From assembly GCF_014194695.1 (NCBI RefSeq), contig NZ_JACIAH010000008.1, positions 62,001-126,000 of the forward strand: a stretch of DNA of 64,000 bases, in the 5' to 3' direction. The first letter of the stretch is position 1. Each line of letters begins with the position of its first letter. This DNA comes from Rhizobium sp. BK399 (GTDB taxonomy: Bacteria > Pseudomonadota > Alphaproteobacteria > Rhizobiales > Rhizobiaceae). The notes below the pieces were generated by a model, which ran no database searches, was not told the DNA's origin, and saw nothing but the letters and a program-made list of their open reading frames with translations. Of this stretch, positions 17,592 through 25,798 are shown in pieces. The position numbers and the translations under genes were made by a program.

Positions 17592-17957
17592 ATGGACAAG
17601 GAAATATTCATCAAAACTGAAACCGTTCCTATTCAGGTCGGCGCCAGGAGCGGGGATGACATTGGCGGCGGCTTCGGCGCGTCCATCGCGAGTACGGGAA
17701 TGAAGCTGGTCGCGGTCAGCGCAGACGCGCTGCGCGAGCAATTTTCCAATCTGGTCGAAGTTGTCGAATACGTGTTCGATCGGGCGACGCCTGCAGTCAC
17801 ACTCGACGAAGTCGAGCTCTCGGTCGAAATAACAGCCGAGGGAAAAGTCAGCCTGCTGGGAAGCGGTGCTACCGGCGGCGGGCGTGGGGCCATAAAGATG
17901 ACGTTCAAACGGAACAATGGCAGCGCTGCACCAGCGAAGCCGAATTCCGGTTCGTAG
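17592..17957 (+). CDS. Small Pepco/Trypco-like (peptidase co-occurring) domain protein
   Basis: 121 residues from ATG 17592, behind GAGGGAG and three bases after the caspase gene. The C-terminal half, LDEVELSVEITAEGKVSLLG followed by a Gly-rich stretch and IKMTFKR, matches the small domain proteins that accompany caspase- and trypsin-like proteases in bacterial conflict systems (Pepco/Trypco/CU044_2847-type families). I recall the pattern but cannot search for it. The N-terminal part has a short beta stretch (IKTETVPIQVGA) and a helix (ADALREQFSNLVEVVEYVFD). Such proteins are thought to be adaptors or inhibitors of the neighbouring protease. The coupling here fits a two-gene protease module. 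Confidence 0.65.
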   Translation: MDKEIFIKTETVPIQVGARSGDDIGGGFGASIASTGMKLVAVSADALREQFSNLVEVVEYVFDRATPAVTLDEVELSVEITAEGKVSLLGSGATGGGRGAIKMTFKRNNGSAAPAKPNSGS

Positions 17958-18262
17958 CTGTTCGCCCCGATTTCCCTTTCCTCTGTCGGCGCCACAACCA
18001 TTCTGCGACGTGCCGTGCGTAATGTCTGACCACGACCGGCTTCGACATGAATCATCCGATCGAGCATCAGTCGGATTGAAGCGAGTGGGCTTGACGGCCG
18101 GGCGTCTTGCGCGGTGAAAAGAATAGCGCGAGTATCGAGCATCGCTGGGTGACGACGGTGATGGCGGTCTTCTTTCCAGTTGCGGCCTGGAATAAAGTCG
18201 CAACGGTCGTGTCGAAGGATCCCCTGTCACCACGCTTGGCGTCACCTGAAGGAGGATTTGAT
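17958..18262. other. Intergenic, nothing supported
   Basis: About 300 bases between the Pepco-like gene and the VOC gene. The VOC frame continues upstream here, but the upstream residues look non-coding, and GAAGGAGGA at 18249-18256 marks the true start at 18263. No terminator, repeat or RNA gene is evident. Confidence 0.4.
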
Positions 18263-18646
18263 ATGTCTACCGTCAGCGTTCGCTATATTGTCGAAGACGT
18301 CGATGCGGCGATTGCCTTCTATAAGGATGCACTCGGGTTTGCACTCGGCATGCATCCAGCTCCCAGCTTCGCGATGCTGAAAAAGGGGGATCTTCGCCTT
18401 CTCTTGAATGGAACGACGGGGCCAGGCGGAGCGTCTCAGCCAATGCCGGACGGACGCAGGCCAGCACCCGGCGGATGGAACCGCATTCAGCTAGAAGTTG
18501 CGAACATTGAAGACGAGGTCGAACGCTTGCGTGCCGCGGGCGCCAGATTTCGCAACGAAATCGTTACCGGAATTGGAGGCAAGCAGATCCTTGTCGACGA
18601 CCCCGCGGGCAATCCTGTGGAGTTGTTTCAGCCATCGGGCAACTAG
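18263..18646 (+). CDS. VOC (glyoxalase/bleomycin-resistance fold) family protein
   Basis: 127 residues. Two beta-alpha-beta-beta-beta units typical of the vicinal oxygen chelate fold are visible. The first runs from TVSVRYIVEDVDAAIAFYKD to LRLLLNG. The second runs from RIQLEVANIEDEVERLRAAG to VDDPAGNPVELFQP. The Glu in PVELF is the usual last metal ligand; the first-half ligand position is not clear. A strong GAAGGAGGA site precedes the ATG. It stands alone, and the substrate (often a methylglyoxal adduct, antibiotic or catechol) cannot be inferred. Confidence 0.85.
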   Translation: MSTVSVRYIVEDVDAAIAFYKDALGFALGMHPAPSFAMLKKGDLRLLLNGTTGPGGASQPMPDGRRPAPGGWNRIQLEVANIEDEVERLRAAGARFRNEIVTGIGGKQILVDDPAGNPVELFQPSGN

Positions 18647-19147
18647 ACGAAAGCGCGACTATCTTCGGTCCAAGAGGTTTGATTGGAAAGACCAGCTTCT
18701 CTCTATGACCCACCTCGGTATTTCTCTCCAAAGCAACGGGCCAACAGCGGACTGCGTGGCTTTCATTGGCCTCGACGGTTTTGGTTCATCGTCAGGAGCG
18801 CAATGCCGCCGTCAGTTTCTGCGGCACGTCGGTCAGGTAAGGCGCGTGCGGAGGGGATGGCGCGGGGCTCTTGACCGCATGGCCACCGCATCGCTGACCA
18901 CCTTGGTGACATCGATACCCATCCCGAAAGGGAACTGGCGATTGGTGCTGTGCCATGCATGTGGCACGATAACTTATACCAACGTGCACGGATCATGACC
19001 GATGCGCCCAATCGCGCATTCCGATGGACATGATCTTCCACGGCTGATCGATGCGCGGCAATTTTTCGCCATGCGCCTTTGCCGCAGGGGAACATATGCG
19101 ACTGGGGTCCTCTCCGCTCTTCAGGACGTGAACTCTCTCCCGTTGCG
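18647..19147. other. Intergenic stretch without a supported gene
   Basis: About 500 bases between the VOC gene and the end of dadA. Several frames of 60-110 codons are open on both strands, but none has a recognisable motif together with a ribosome site. An inverted repeat GTGCCA-TGCATG-TGGCAC lies at 18950-18967; with six-base arms it is too small to interpret. Confidence 0.4.
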
Positions 19148-20398
19148 TCAGTGGTACCTGCTTATCGCCAGGTCGGTAGCGTCGATATCTGGCTTGCGGC
19201 CCGAGACGAGGTCCGCGATCACGCGCGCTGAACCACTGCTCATCGTCCATCCCAGTGTGCCGTGACCGGTATTCAGGAAGAGTCCGGCGATCTTGGTCGC
19301 ACCAATCACTGGCGTACCATCTGGTGTCATCGGCCGGAGGCCAGACCAGAATGAACCGTTGTGCGCGTCTCCGCCCGGGAAGAGGTCCATGACGGAATGT
19401 TCCAGAGTAAGACGACGGGCCTGTCCAAGATCGTTGGTGTAGCCGGAAATCTCTGCCATGCCGCCGACGCGAATCCTATCGCCGAGGCGGGTGATGGCAA
19501 TCTTGTAGGTCTCGTCCATGACCGTGGATTCCGGGGCACGTGTGGCATCAGTGATCGGAATCGTAAGGGAGTAGCCTTTTACCGGATAGACGGGCAGCTT
19601 TATCCCGTGTCGCTTCAGCAGGAGTGGGGAGAAGCTGCCCATGGCGACGACGACGGCATCGGCAGCCAGCCAACCGCTGCTGGTAAGCACACCGCGCACC
19701 CGATCGCCCTCAACATCCAACGATTTGATCGTCGTGTCCCAGAGGAAGTTCACGCCGAGGTCTTTCGCTTTCATGGTAAGCGCGCCAGAGAACTTATAGC
19801 AGTCACCTGTCTCATCCTTTGGCGTCAGAAGCCCGCCAACGATCTTTTCGCGCACATGCTTGAGCGCGGGTTCGACCCGCGTGCAGGCGTCGCGGTCTAG
19901 AACCTCATAGGGAATGCCATCGGCTGCAAGCGCCTTGACATCCTTGCCCGATGCATCGAGTTGGGCCTGCGTGCGGAAGAGCTGCAATGTACCCTGCATG
20001 CGTTCGTCATAGGTAATCCCAGTCTCTGCCCGTAGTTCCGCGATGGAAATGCGAGAGTAGTCAGCGAGCCGAAGCATGCGGCTCTTGTTGATGGCGTAAC
20101 GCCTGGACGTACAATTCGACAGCATCTTCACGAGCCAGGAGAGCATTGCCCCGTCCACCTTGGGTCGAAGAATGAGCGGTGCGTGCTCCATGAAGAGCCA
20201 TTTCATCGCCTTCATCGGAATACCGGGTGCGGCCCAGGGGGAACAATAGCCGAAGGACACCTCACCAGCATTGGCAAAGCTGGTTTCAAGCGCTGGTCCC
20301 TGTTGCCGGTCAACGACCGTGACCTCATGGCCGCTCTTGGCGAGCTGATAGGCAGACGTAACGCCGACGATGCCGGCTCCGAGTACAATGACTTTCAT
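19148..20398 (-). CDS. dadA: D-amino acid dehydrogenase DadA
   Basis: FAD-dependent D-amino acid dehydrogenase small subunit, 416 residues. It oxidises D-alanine and other D-amino acids to 2-oxo acids and passes electrons to the respiratory chain. The N-terminal FAD motif is VIVLGAGIVGVTSAYQLAKSGH. Family segments AGEVSFGYCSPWAAPG, YPVKGYSLT and the C-terminal GHGTLGWTMS are present; the length is the usual one. It lies 29 bases downstream of alanine racemase in the same direction. Together they convert L-alanine to D-alanine and then to pyruvate. A divergent Lrp-type regulator gene lies upstream of the pair. Confidence 0.95.
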   Translation of the reverse strand: MKVIVLGAGIVGVTSAYQLAKSGHEVTVVDRQQGPALETSFANAGEVSFGYCSPWAAPGIPMKAMKWLFMEHAPLILRPKVDGAMLSWLVKMLSNCTSRRYAINKSRMLRLADYSRISIAELRAETGITYDERMQGTLQLFRTQAQLDASGKDVKALAADGIPYEVLDRDACTRVEPALKHVREKIVGGLLTPKDETGDCYKFSGALTMKAKDLGVNFLWDTTIKSLDVEGDRVRGVLTSSGWLAADAVVVAMGSFSPLLLKRHGIKLPVYPVKGYSLTIPITDATRAPESTVMDETYKIAITRLGDRIRVGGMAEISGYTNDLGQARRLTLEHSVMDLFPGGDAHNGSFWSGLRPMTPDGTPVIGATKIAGLFLNTGHGTLGWTMSSGSARVIADLVSGRKPDIDATDLAISRYH

Positions 20399-20427
20399 GA
20401 TCGTTCCAAAACTGCAGACCCCGCGGG

Positions 20428-21558
20428 TCAGCGATATTGCCTGTGATAGCGGGTTCCGAGACCGGTGAGGATCTCGTAGGAAATGGTGCCGGCATCCCGC
20501 GCCAGGTCTTCCAGAGATTGATTGGGGCCGAGGACCTCGACGAGCGTGCCGTGGGTTATCGACGTTGCAGGCAGGGCGGAGATATCGATGGTGATGCTGT
20601 CCATCGAAACCCGACCGACGATCGGAAGGCGGATGCCATTGTAGTAAACCGCTCCGCGGTCGCTGAGACTGCGTGGAAGCCCGTCCGCATAACCCGCTCC
20701 TATTGTGGCCAACCGCATTTCGCGGCCTGCAACGAAGGCGCCACCATAGCCCACTTTGGTGCCGGATGGCACGACGCGTGTCTGGACGACCGCAACGTCG
20801 AGACTGACAACCGGCTCCATCGGGTTCTTCGTACCAGCAGACGGCGCGCCGCCGTAAAGAGCGATGCCAGGCCGTGCGAGCGCGCCGTGGTAGGAGCGGC
20901 CGAGAAAGGCACCGCCTGAATTGGCGAAGGACACGTCGTGGCCGAGGAAATCGTCGGACAGCCGCTGCATCTCAAGCAATTGATCAGCGTTTTGCAAGGA
21001 GCCGAGATCGTCCGCGCAGGCCAGGTGGCTCATGATGAAGCGGACATCGATCTCGGAGACGCCGATCAGGCCCGCGAGTTGAGCTTGTTCGTAGGGAGGC
21101 AGCCCAAGCCGCGACATTCCGGTGTCGAATTGCAGAACCGCGGGCAGCCTGCGCGCTGCGCTGCGCGCTGCGCTCGACCATTGATGCCACTGCTCCAGGC
21201 TGTTGATGACGGGAACGATATCGGCCTCGGCACATGCGCCCTCATCTCCAGGCTGCAGGCCGTTCAACACGAAAATGTCAGCGTCTTCGGCGATGAATTC
21301 CCGCAGGAGCAAAGCTTCAGGAAACTGCGCGACAAAGAAATTGCGGCAGCCTCTTTCGTAAAGCGCGTTCGCAACCTGCCTCGCGCCGAGGCCGTAGGCG
21401 TTCGCCTTTACGACTGCTGCGGCCTTCGCCGGAGCCACAACAGAGGACAACTGATCATAATTTCGCCCCAGCGCACCGAGGTCGATCGTAAGATAGCCGC
21501 TCTGTGAATGCTGCAGAGAGGCTGATCCGACGCGCGCATCATTCCCGCCCATGTTCAT
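20428..21558 (-). CDS. dadX: Alanine racemase, catabolic type (DadX/Alr)
   Basis: PLP-dependent alanine racemase, 376 residues. The PLP lysine is in AAVVKANAYGLGA, and the catalytic tyrosine of the C-terminal domain in TKVGYGGAFVA. FIMSHLACAD and GRVSMDSITIDIS are other conserved segments. Pairing with dadA and a divergent Lrp regulator argues for the catabolic DadX role rather than the cell-wall Alr, though one enzyme can do both. A short in-frame tandem repeat (SAARSAAR, bases about 21147-21175) lies in the linker region; it is the only oddity. Confidence 0.93.
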   Translation of the reverse strand: MNMGGNDARVGSASLQHSQSGYLTIDLGALGRNYDQLSSVVAPAKAAAVVKANAYGLGARQVANALYERGCRNFFVAQFPEALLLREFIAEDADIFVLNGLQPGDEGACAEADIVPVINSLEQWHQWSSAARSAARRLPAVLQFDTGMSRLGLPPYEQAQLAGLIGVSEIDVRFIMSHLACADDLGSLQNADQLLEMQRLSDDFLGHDVSFANSGGAFLGRSYHGALARPGIALYGGAPSAGTKNPMEPVVSLDVAVVQTRVVPSGTKVGYGGAFVAGREMRLATIGAGYADGLPRSLSDRGAVYYNGIRLPIVGRVSMDSITIDISALPATSITHGTLVEVLGPNQSLEDLARDAGTISYEILTGLGTRYHRQYR

Positions 21559-21646
21559 AATGTCCCCATTGTTGAAGGGCAGACTATGAAATAATCGATG
21601 AAATTGCAGAGCGTTTTGTGCTGGATGATTGCAATATTTTCGGCTA

Positions 21647-21662
21647 GATCGAATTTTCGATC
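21647..21662. promoter_or_regulatory. Inverted repeat in the lrp/alr divergent region, candidate Lrp site
   Basis: GATCGAA-TT-TTCGATC forms perfect seven-base arms with a two-base spacer, 21 bases before the lrp start. The surrounding 120 bases are AT-rich and hold repeated TTGCA elements, as expected where an Lrp/AsnC octamer wraps DNA. Binding by the adjacent regulator is an inference from position. Confidence 0.45.
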
Positions 21663-21682
21663 AACATTTGCACGAAATCACC

Positions 21683-22147
21683 ATGGCCGCTCTTGATGCG
21701 ATCGACCGCAACATTCTTAGGCTCCTGCGCGTCGATGCGCGCATGAGCAATGCAAAGCTCGCTGAAGAGGTCGGCCTTTCGCCGTCCGCGTGCCTGCGGC
21801 GCATCAAGATCATGGAACGCTCTGGTGTCATCCGCGGCTATACGGCTCTTGTTGATACGGGCAATGCCGAAGCAACGATCGCGGTCATCATAAACATCAC
21901 GTTGGAACGGCAAACAGAAGACCACCTCGACAAGTTCGAGGCCGCAGTCCGCAAGCATCCTGAGATCAGGGAATGCTTCCTGATGACGGGAGGCTCCGAT
22001 TATCTCCTGCGGGTCGATGTCGCCAATGCCGTCGAATTCGAGCGGATACACAAGGATATCCTCGCCAGAATGCCGGGCGTTCTCCGAATTCACTCGAGTT
22101 TTTCGATACGCGATGTGCTCGGCGCGCGGCCGAAGCACAGAGCGTAG
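21683..22147 (+). CDS. dadR: Lrp/AsnC-family regulator of alanine catabolism
   Basis: 154 residues with the two Lrp domains. The helix-turn-helix (DAIDRNILRLLRVDARMSNA, then KLAEEVGLSPSACLRRI) covers residues about 5-42. The ligand-binding RAM domain runs from about residue 60 (AEATIAVIINITLERQ). Divergent orientation from alr-dadA is the usual dadR arrangement; DadR-type proteins activate the pair in response to L-alanine. I chose ATG 21683 because residues upstream of it do not fit the family. The symbol is by context; paralogues exist in these genomes. Confidence 0.88.
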   Translation: MAALDAIDRNILRLLRVDARMSNAKLAEEVGLSPSACLRRIKIMERSGVIRGYTALVDTGNAEATIAVIINITLERQTEDHLDKFEAAVRKHPEIRECFLMTGGSDYLLRVDVANAVEFERIHKDILARMPGVLRIHSSFSIRDVLGARPKHRA

Positions 22148-22220
22148 GAAACGGGGAGTGGCCGAGAGTGTGCTCTTGGCTGATCTTCTGGCGTTCTGAC
22201 CCGTCAGGATTGTCCAGGGC

Positions 22221-22238
22221 CCGTCCGGATCCGGACGG
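22221..22238. repeat. 18-base perfect palindrome between convergent lrp and aminotransferase genes
   Basis: CCGTCCGGATCCGGACGG reads the same on both strands. It sits about 74 bases after the lrp stop. It may fold as part of a bidirectional terminator or be a protein site; no T-tract follows. Confidence 0.4.
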
Positions 22239-22279
22239 TCAGTACCGCTGCCTCTCAGACGAACGAACCGCAAGGCACT

Positions 22280-22319
22280 ATGGAAGGGGGCCAGCCCCAA
22301 GAAGGGAGTCCCCTTCCAT
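22280..22319 (-). terminator. Hairpin at the 3' end of the aminotransferase gene
   Basis: ATGGAAGGGG at 22280-22289 pairs perfectly with CCCCTTCCAT at 22310-22319, a ten-base stem with a 20-base loop that touches the stop codon of the minus-strand gene. No long T-run follows, so it may protect the RNA 3' end or terminate transcription of both convergent genes. Confidence 0.45.
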
Positions 22320-23653
22320 CAGGCTGCACGCTTCAAGGCATCGCCGATGACCGAAACAATGGTGCCGATCTGTTCCTTTTCGACGATCAGCGGTGGTGAC
22401 AGGGCGATAATGTCCCCTGTTACCCGGATCAGCAGGCCCTTGTTGAAGCAGTCAACGAAAACATCGTAGGCGCGTGTTCCCGGGGCTCCGTTTCGAGGAG
22501 CCAGTTCGATCGCGCCGACGAGGCCGAGGTTTCGGATGTCGATCACGTGCGACAGACCCTTTAGGGAATGCAGCGCGTCTTCCCATTCGCCTGCGAGTTC
22601 GGCAGCGCGGGTGAGGAGCCCTTCCTCTTCGTATATTTCCAGTGTGGCGATGCCAGCTGCGCAGGCAACAGGGTGGCCGGAATAGGTATAACCGTGGAAG
22701 AGCTCGATTGCGTTTTCCGGGCCCGTCATCAGGCCGTCATAGACCTTGCGGCTGGCGAACACGGCACCCATCGGGATGGTACCGTTTGTCAGGCCCTTGG
22801 CGGTCGTCACGAGGTCGGGAATGACTCCGAAGTAATCCGTAGCAAATGGCTTTCCGAGCCGGCCGAAGCCAGTGATAACTTCATCGAAAATGACAAGTAT
22901 GCCGTATTTGTCGGCGATGGCCCGAATACGTTCGAGATAGCCTTTTGGTGGCAGGATTACGCCCGCCGAGCCGGACATTGGCTCAACAATCACCGCTGCG
23001 ATCGTTTCCGCACCATGCAGTTGAACCAGGCGTTCGAGATCGTCGGCGAGTTCAACACCATGAGCGGGAAGCCCCTTCGAGAAGGCATTGCGGTCGAGGT
23101 CGAGTGTGTGCCGCATGTGGTCGGCGGGGATTTGCGGGAAAACGCGGCGGTTGTTGACGAGACCTCCCACGGAGATGCCGCCAAAGCCGACTCCGTGGTA
23201 GCCCTTTTCACGGCCGATCACCCGGGTCCGGGTACCTTGTCCAATGGCACGCTGATAGGCGATCGCAATTTTCAACGCGGTATCGACGGATTCGGAACCG
23301 GAACCTGTGTAGAACAAACGATCAAGGCCCGCAGACGGTCCGCCCGGCGCGATCGCTGCGAGCTTCGTTGCAAAATCGAATGCAATTGGATGACCCATCT
23401 GGAAGGTGGGAGCGAAATCGAGCGTCGAAAGCTGGCGTTCAACGGCTTGTGTGATTTTCTTGCGGCCATGTCCGGCGTTGCAGCACCAAAGGCCTGCGGT
23501 GCCGTCGAGAACCCGGTTGCCATCCACATCCGTGTAATACATGCCGTCAGCGCCGGCCAACAGTCTCGGAGCCGCTTTGAACTGGCGATTTGCCGTGAAA
23601 GGCATCCAGAAATTTTCGAGCGCCGGGCGATTTGACTTGGGGGTGTGATCCAT
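22319..23653 (-). CDS. Class III aminotransferase, beta-alanine:pyruvate type
   Basis: PLP-dependent omega-amino acid:pyruvate aminotransferase, 444 residues. The N-terminal NFWMPFTANRQFK and the segment YTDVDGNRVLDGTAGLWCCNAGHGR are hallmarks of the beta-alanine/omega-aminotransferase branch. The cofactor region is FDEVITGFGRLG and the PLP lysine lies in DLVTTAKGLTNG. It would move the amino group of beta-alanine or a related amine to pyruvate, yielding alanine; this may be metabolically linked to the nearby alanine genes. A GGAGG site precedes ATG 23653. A divergent XRE-cupin regulator is the likely controller. Confidence 0.88.
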   Translation of the reverse strand: MDHTPKSNRPALENFWMPFTANRQFKAAPRLLAGADGMYYTDVDGNRVLDGTAGLWCCNAGHGRKKITQAVERQLSTLDFAPTFQMGHPIAFDFATKLAAIAPGGPSAGLDRLFYTGSGSESVDTALKIAIAYQRAIGQGTRTRVIGREKGYHGVGFGGISVGGLVNNRRVFPQIPADHMRHTLDLDRNAFSKGLPAHGVELADDLERLVQLHGAETIAAVIVEPMSGSAGVILPPKGYLERIRAIADKYGILVIFDEVITGFGRLGKPFATDYFGVIPDLVTTAKGLTNGTIPMGAVFASRKVYDGLMTGPENAIELFHGYTYSGHPVACAAGIATLEIYEEEGLLTRAAELAGEWEDALHSLKGLSHVIDIRNLGLVGAIELAPRNGAPGTRAYDVFVDCFNKGLLIRVTGDIIALSPPLIVEKEQIGTIVSVIGDALKRAA

Positions 23654-23709
23654 TGCTGCCTCCGTTGAGATAGCCTGGATTGCGTAATTTTTTATTTTCC
23701 AACAAGTCC

Positions 23710-23722
23710 TTTTCTAGGAAAA
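23710..23722. promoter_or_regulatory. Inverted repeat between aminotransferase and XRE-cupin genes, candidate operator
   Basis: TTTTC-TAG-GAAAA at 23710-23722, with further TTTTCC copies about 15 bases to either side, in the 143-base AT-rich divergent region. This is where an autoregulating XRE repressor would bind. It is short and could arise by chance. Confidence 0.3.
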
Positions 23723-23796
23723 TTTAACGCCTTGTTTTTCCGATCGATGTAGTCGACATGTTTCGGTATATAGAACACCTGAAACAGGAGAACTGC

Positions 23797-24345
23797 GTGT
23801 CTGTCGATATCGGAAATAGACTTCGCTTTGTCCGGACGGCACACAACCTCTCCCAGCGCGAGCTTGCGAAGCGGGCAGGCGTGACGAATTCCACGATTTC
23901 GCTTATCGAATCCAACTCCACAAATCCTTCCGTCGGGGCATTGAAGCGGATTCTGGACGGTATCCCGATCGGCCTTGTCGAGTTCTTTGCCTTTGAACCC
24001 GAAGCGCCACGGAAGGCTTTCTATGCCGCAGAGGAGCTGGTGGAGATCGGCAAGGGTGCGATCTCCTATCGCCAGGTAGGAGAAAACCTGTTCGGTCGCA
24101 GCCTGCAGATTCTGAAGGAATGCTATCAACCGGGAGCCGGCACCGGGAAGGTCCCGCTGGTTCATGAGGGGGAGGAGGGGGGAATCGTGCTGTCAGGCCG
24201 GCTTGAGGTTACCGTGGATAACGAGCGCCGTATCCTGGGGCCCGGTGACGCCTATTATTTCGAAAGTCGCAGGCCACACAGTTTCCGATGTGTCGGTCCC
24301 GTCGCCTGCGAGGTGATAAGCGCATGCACACCGCCGACCTTTTGA
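23797..24345 (+). CDS. XRE-family transcriptional regulator with cupin domain
   Basis: About 182 residues. Residues 1-60 form an XRE helix-turn-helix (GNRLRFVRTAHNLSQRELAK, then GVTNSTISLIE). The C-terminal 70 residues are a small cupin (PLVHEGEEGGIVLSGRLEVT, GDAYYFESRRPHSF) that may bind an effector. This architecture is that of PuuR-like regulators of amine and amino-acid catabolism. I chose GTG 23797, seven bases behind CAGGAG, over ATG 23758, whose extra residues look atypical. Divergent orientation suggests that it controls the transaminase gene. Confidence 0.85.
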   Translation: MSVDIGNRLRFVRTAHNLSQRELAKRAGVTNSTISLIESNSTNPSVGALKRILDGIPIGLVEFFAFEPEAPRKAFYAAEELVEIGKGAISYRQVGENLFGRSLQILKECYQPGAGTGKVPLVHEGEEGGIVLSGRLEVTVDNERRILGPGDAYYFESRRPHSFRCVGPVACEVISACTPPTF

Positions 24346-24440
24346 GGGAAATGGTTAGCGAGCGGAAGCTGCGGCATTCACTGCTCGCCGGTTCAATCAA
24401 GCGCGGCGCCGTTCGAGTCAGCATCAGCGCAACCGCATCA

Positions 24441-24632
24441 TCAGGGGGTCGTCTTCAGCAACTTCTTGCGCTGGTCTACCGTCAATGCCACGCGGGTTGT
24501 CTCACCTTCCTCGGTCTTGACGTCGAAGGCTGAGCTTGCGGCCCCGACGATTTTGGCGAATGCTGTTTCGGCGGCTTCCTGCTGATCTCTTGCGGTCACC
24601 AGCGTCGTTGTTATTACGATGAAATTCGGCAT
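24441..24632 (-). CDS. Small conserved-looking protein, unknown
   Basis: 63 residues from ATG 24632, with GGGAAGA six bases upstream. The sequence starts MPNFIVITTTLVTARDQQEA and continues with an alternating pattern that suggests a beta-alpha fold. It has no membrane segment or cysteine. I do not recognise the family. It faces the XRE-cupin gene, ending 95 bases away. Confidence 0.55.
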   Translation of the reverse strand: MPNFIVITTTLVTARDQQEAAETAFAKIVGAASSAFDVKTEEGETTRVALTVDQRKKLLKTTP

Positions 24633-24954
24633 GTATCTTCCCAATTGTAACAGGTTGAACCGAACGTTTTGCAGACCCAGTCTACAACCAGACCAAGGCG
24701 CAATCGAGCCACGAGACGAAGTTTTGCCGTGTTCTGCGACTTGCACCCTGCCTCCAGCGCCGACGTGGATGCGGAGACAGCATTGTCGCGATTGATGATC
24801 GAGACCCGGCGCGGCTCTGGTTGTCGACTGTTGTCCGTCGACCTATACCACGCCGTGCCGATCACGGCGGGTTGCTTGCCACTATCCCTGATTTCATCGC
24901 GTTTCCGCCCAAGCGGCGGACTAAAGCCGCCGATCGTCCATGATCTTCTTCTCC
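24633..24954. other. Intergenic; hairpin downstream of the hydratase gene
   Basis: No supported gene. CGGCGG-ACTAAAG-CCGCCG at 24914-24932 forms a six-base stem 22 bases past the stop of the minus-strand hydratase gene and may end its transcript; no T-tract is present. Several frames of up to about 115 codons are open but show no motifs. Confidence 0.35.
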
Positions 24955-25719
24955 TCAGGAGATCGTCATGCCCAAACGGGTTGTTCCATCGAGCACAATT
25001 TCAATGTCACCCGGTGTAAGAAGCTCGATCGCACCACAAAGCGTGCCTGTGGTGATGACAGCGCCGGCCTTGAGCGATGTCGCTGGCCGCAGCTTGTCAT
25101 TCGCATAGTCCAGGAGCCAAGACAGGACGTCGCCCTTTGGATGCTGGGCGGGAGCGTCATAGATCGATTGGCCGTTCAACGTCACCAGAAGCGGCGTGCC
25201 ACTGGCTGTGTCGATCACAGATTTCGCAACGTTCGGGCCGAGCACATAGCCACTGTTGCCGAGGCGGTCCGCGAGGAACAGCAGGAATGAAACCTTCCCG
25301 CTCTCCTCGATGGCGCTCAAAAGAAATTCTGCGCCGAGATGCACCGCAGCGATTGCCTCGACGAGGTCCGCACGTGTGTAGTCCGCAGCAGCACGGATCG
25401 GAAGATCATGCCCCAGACGGACGGCGATCTCCGCCTCGAACTTCGTACCCCGCTTCCACGGGATCTGCGCGCCGGAATCACCCTGAACATAGGGGTGGAG
25501 AGGAGCTGTGACCGCCTGCCCATCGGGTGACACGGTTACCTTCCAAGCATTACTGGAGATCGCCTCATCGGCTGCCAGAAAATTCTGCACGTCCATTGCA
25601 TGGCGAAGATCAGTGGGGAGGACGAAAGCCGAGGTCGGCGCCTGGTCTCCGGCGCGATGCAGCGCGTGAAGCTTCGATGCAAGGGCACGTGGATCGAATG
25701 TGGTGGCTGGATCTGCCAT
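24955..25719 (-). CDS. 2-keto-4-pentenoate hydratase / FAH-family enzyme
   Basis: 254 residues of the MhpD-like branch of the fumarylacetoacetate hydrolase fold. AEIAVRLGHDL, FLLFLADRLGNSGYVLGPNV and GAVITTGTLCGAIELLTPGD are matching segments; the last contains the typical G-T-C-x-G turn. Such enzymes hydrate 2-oxo-pentenoates or decarboxylate related acids. It lies 79 bases downstream of rhaK on the same strand and could be read through from the rha operon, but it is not part of the described rhizobial rha set. A role in sugar-acid metabolism is speculative. Confidence 0.8.
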   Translation of the reverse strand: MADPATTFDPRALASKLHALHRAGDQAPTSAFVLPTDLRHAMDVQNFLAADEAISSNAWKVTVSPDGQAVTAPLHPYVQGDSGAQIPWKRGTKFEAEIAVRLGHDLPIRAAADYTRADLVEAIAAVHLGAEFLLSAIEESGKVSFLLFLADRLGNSGYVLGPNVAKSVIDTASGTPLLVTLNGQSIYDAPAQHPKGDVLSWLLDYANDKLRPATSLKAGAVITTGTLCGAIELLTPGDIEIVLDGTTRLGMTIS

Positions 25720-25798
25720 GTGGTCTTCTCCATTTTGATCTGAGTCGCGAGTTTATCGGCCGAGAAAGGCTGGCGCGAGAGCCTCGATGGAAAGACAG

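Noticed and set aside
18950..18967. Inverted repeat GTGCCA-TGCATG-TGGCAC
   Set aside because: Six-base arms in a gap without genes; could easily be chance.
21147..21175. Tandem repeat of GCGCTGCGC type
   Set aside because: It encodes SAARSAAR inside alanine racemase; a two-copy in-frame repeat in a GC-rich linker, not an element.
22568..23635. 355-codon open frame on the plus strand
   Set aside because: Antisense to the class III aminotransferase; no motif.
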